From CAVSIS01 sp963814875 (GTDB lineage Bacteria > Acidobacteriota > Thermoanaerobaculia > Thermoanaerobaculales > Sulfomarinibacteraceae): a stretch of 64,000 nucleotides of DNA. The notes beneath the pieces were generated by a model, which saw nothing but the letters and a program-made list of their open reading frames with translations, was not told where the DNA came from and did no database searches. Both the position numbers and the translations under genes were made by a program. The stretch lies in the NCBI GenBank assembly GCA_963814875.1, contig CAWFFJ010000035.1, positions 62,001-126,000 of the forward strand, written 5' to 3'. This document shows positions 63,833 to 64,000 of this stretch, piece by piece (positions within the stretch are counted from its first letter, which is position 1; the number at the start of each line of letters is the position of its first letter).

Positions 63833-64000
63833 AATGGAAATCGTGGCTCGGCACCGCCGCGTCGGCGGGCAGCGGGCGGAAACGGCGCGCGCGCACCGAC
63901 AGCGCACCGTCGCGCTGCTGGACGGTGCCCTCGATGATGAGCAACGGGGTGGTCACGAGCAGGGTGCGCTGGGCGCGGAAGAGCTCGGGCCGCACGATCG
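63831..64000 (-). CDS. dnaE2: Error-prone DNA polymerase DnaE2, C-terminal end
   Basis: Only the last 55 codons are in the window. The minus strand reads L-L-V-T-T-P-L-L-I-I-E-G-T-V-Q-Q-R-D-G-A and ends P-S-H-D-F-H, followed by TAG. This is the OB-fold end and the diagnostic S-H-D-F-H/R terminus of DnaE2-type (ImuC) polymerases, which work in SOS mutagenesis with ImuA/ImuB. The rest lies beyond the window edge. Confidence 0.85.
   Translation of the reverse strand, partial: IVRPELFRAQRTLLVTTPLLIIEGTVQQRDGALSVRARRFRPLPADAAVPSHDFH

Overview
The window is about 64 kb of high-GC DNA with tightly packed, often overlapping genes. It reads as a chromosomal piece of an Acidobacteriota member that breathes sulfur compounds. 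The taxonomic call is an inference from gene content: a VWFA-domain protein of the acidobacterial type, REC-LpxC, large GT4/GT2 proteins and FmdB. The combination recalls Thermoanaerobaculia of the Ca. Sulfomarinibacter kind, but no marker gene is present to prove it. No rRNA, tRNA, CRISPR array or transposase was recognised.

Layout. 1-2.8 kb: the end of a beta-helix-like protein with a frameshift, the first copy of a 165-bp palindromic repeat, and small genes. 2.8-9.4 kb: an M29-like peptidase, a DsbA-type thioredoxin protein, a COG2509-type flavoprotein and CcmF. 9.6-15 kb: surface polysaccharide genes (DUF2723 membrane protein, WecB, a glycosyltransferase, a Wzm/Wzt-type ABC exporter). 15-25 kb: housekeeping and envelope genes (RibD_C protein, hydrolase, UbiA-type prenyltransferase, a coupled recD2-fetA-fetB run, GMC oxidoreductase, VWFA protein). 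25-29.6 kb: a complete cytosolic group 3b-type [NiFe] hydrogenase in the order hydB-G-D-A plus its maturation protease. 30-44.5 kb: the sulfate-activation island aprBA, zinc-ribbon gene, YkgJ gene, qmoABC, sat, then (after an RluA gene) hppA and adk. 44.5-61.3 kb: DUF2270, a YyaL-type thioredoxin-domain protein, and a second glycosyltransferase/methyltransferase/GT-C region, interrupted by mqnD and repeat-rich spacers. 61.5-64 kb: a receiver-LpxC fusion, a lipoprotein and the 3' end of dnaE2.

How the parts fit. Sat makes APS and pyrophosphate. HppA recovers the pyrophosphate energy as an ion gradient, AprBA reduces APS with electrons passed from menaquinol by QmoABC, and Adk recycles the AMP. 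MqnD (futalosine pathway) and perhaps the UbiA-type enzyme would supply the quinone. The group 3b hydrogenase exchanges electrons between H2 and NAD(P)H. dsrAB is not in the window, so whether the pathway runs reductively or oxidatively cannot be read here.

The most interesting signals are: (1) related 18-19 bp Rex-like palindromes upstream of hydB, aprB and hppA, with a textbook sigma-54 promoter in front of aprBA; (2) a zinc-ribbon/YkgJ gene pair translationally chained to qmoA; (3) a receiver domain fused to LpxC with all key residues of both parts; (4) a long palindromic repeat present twice, and 8-bp tandem repeats in inverted pairs. At least five single-base frameshifts disrupt otherwise intact genes, which suggests residual indel errors in the assembly.
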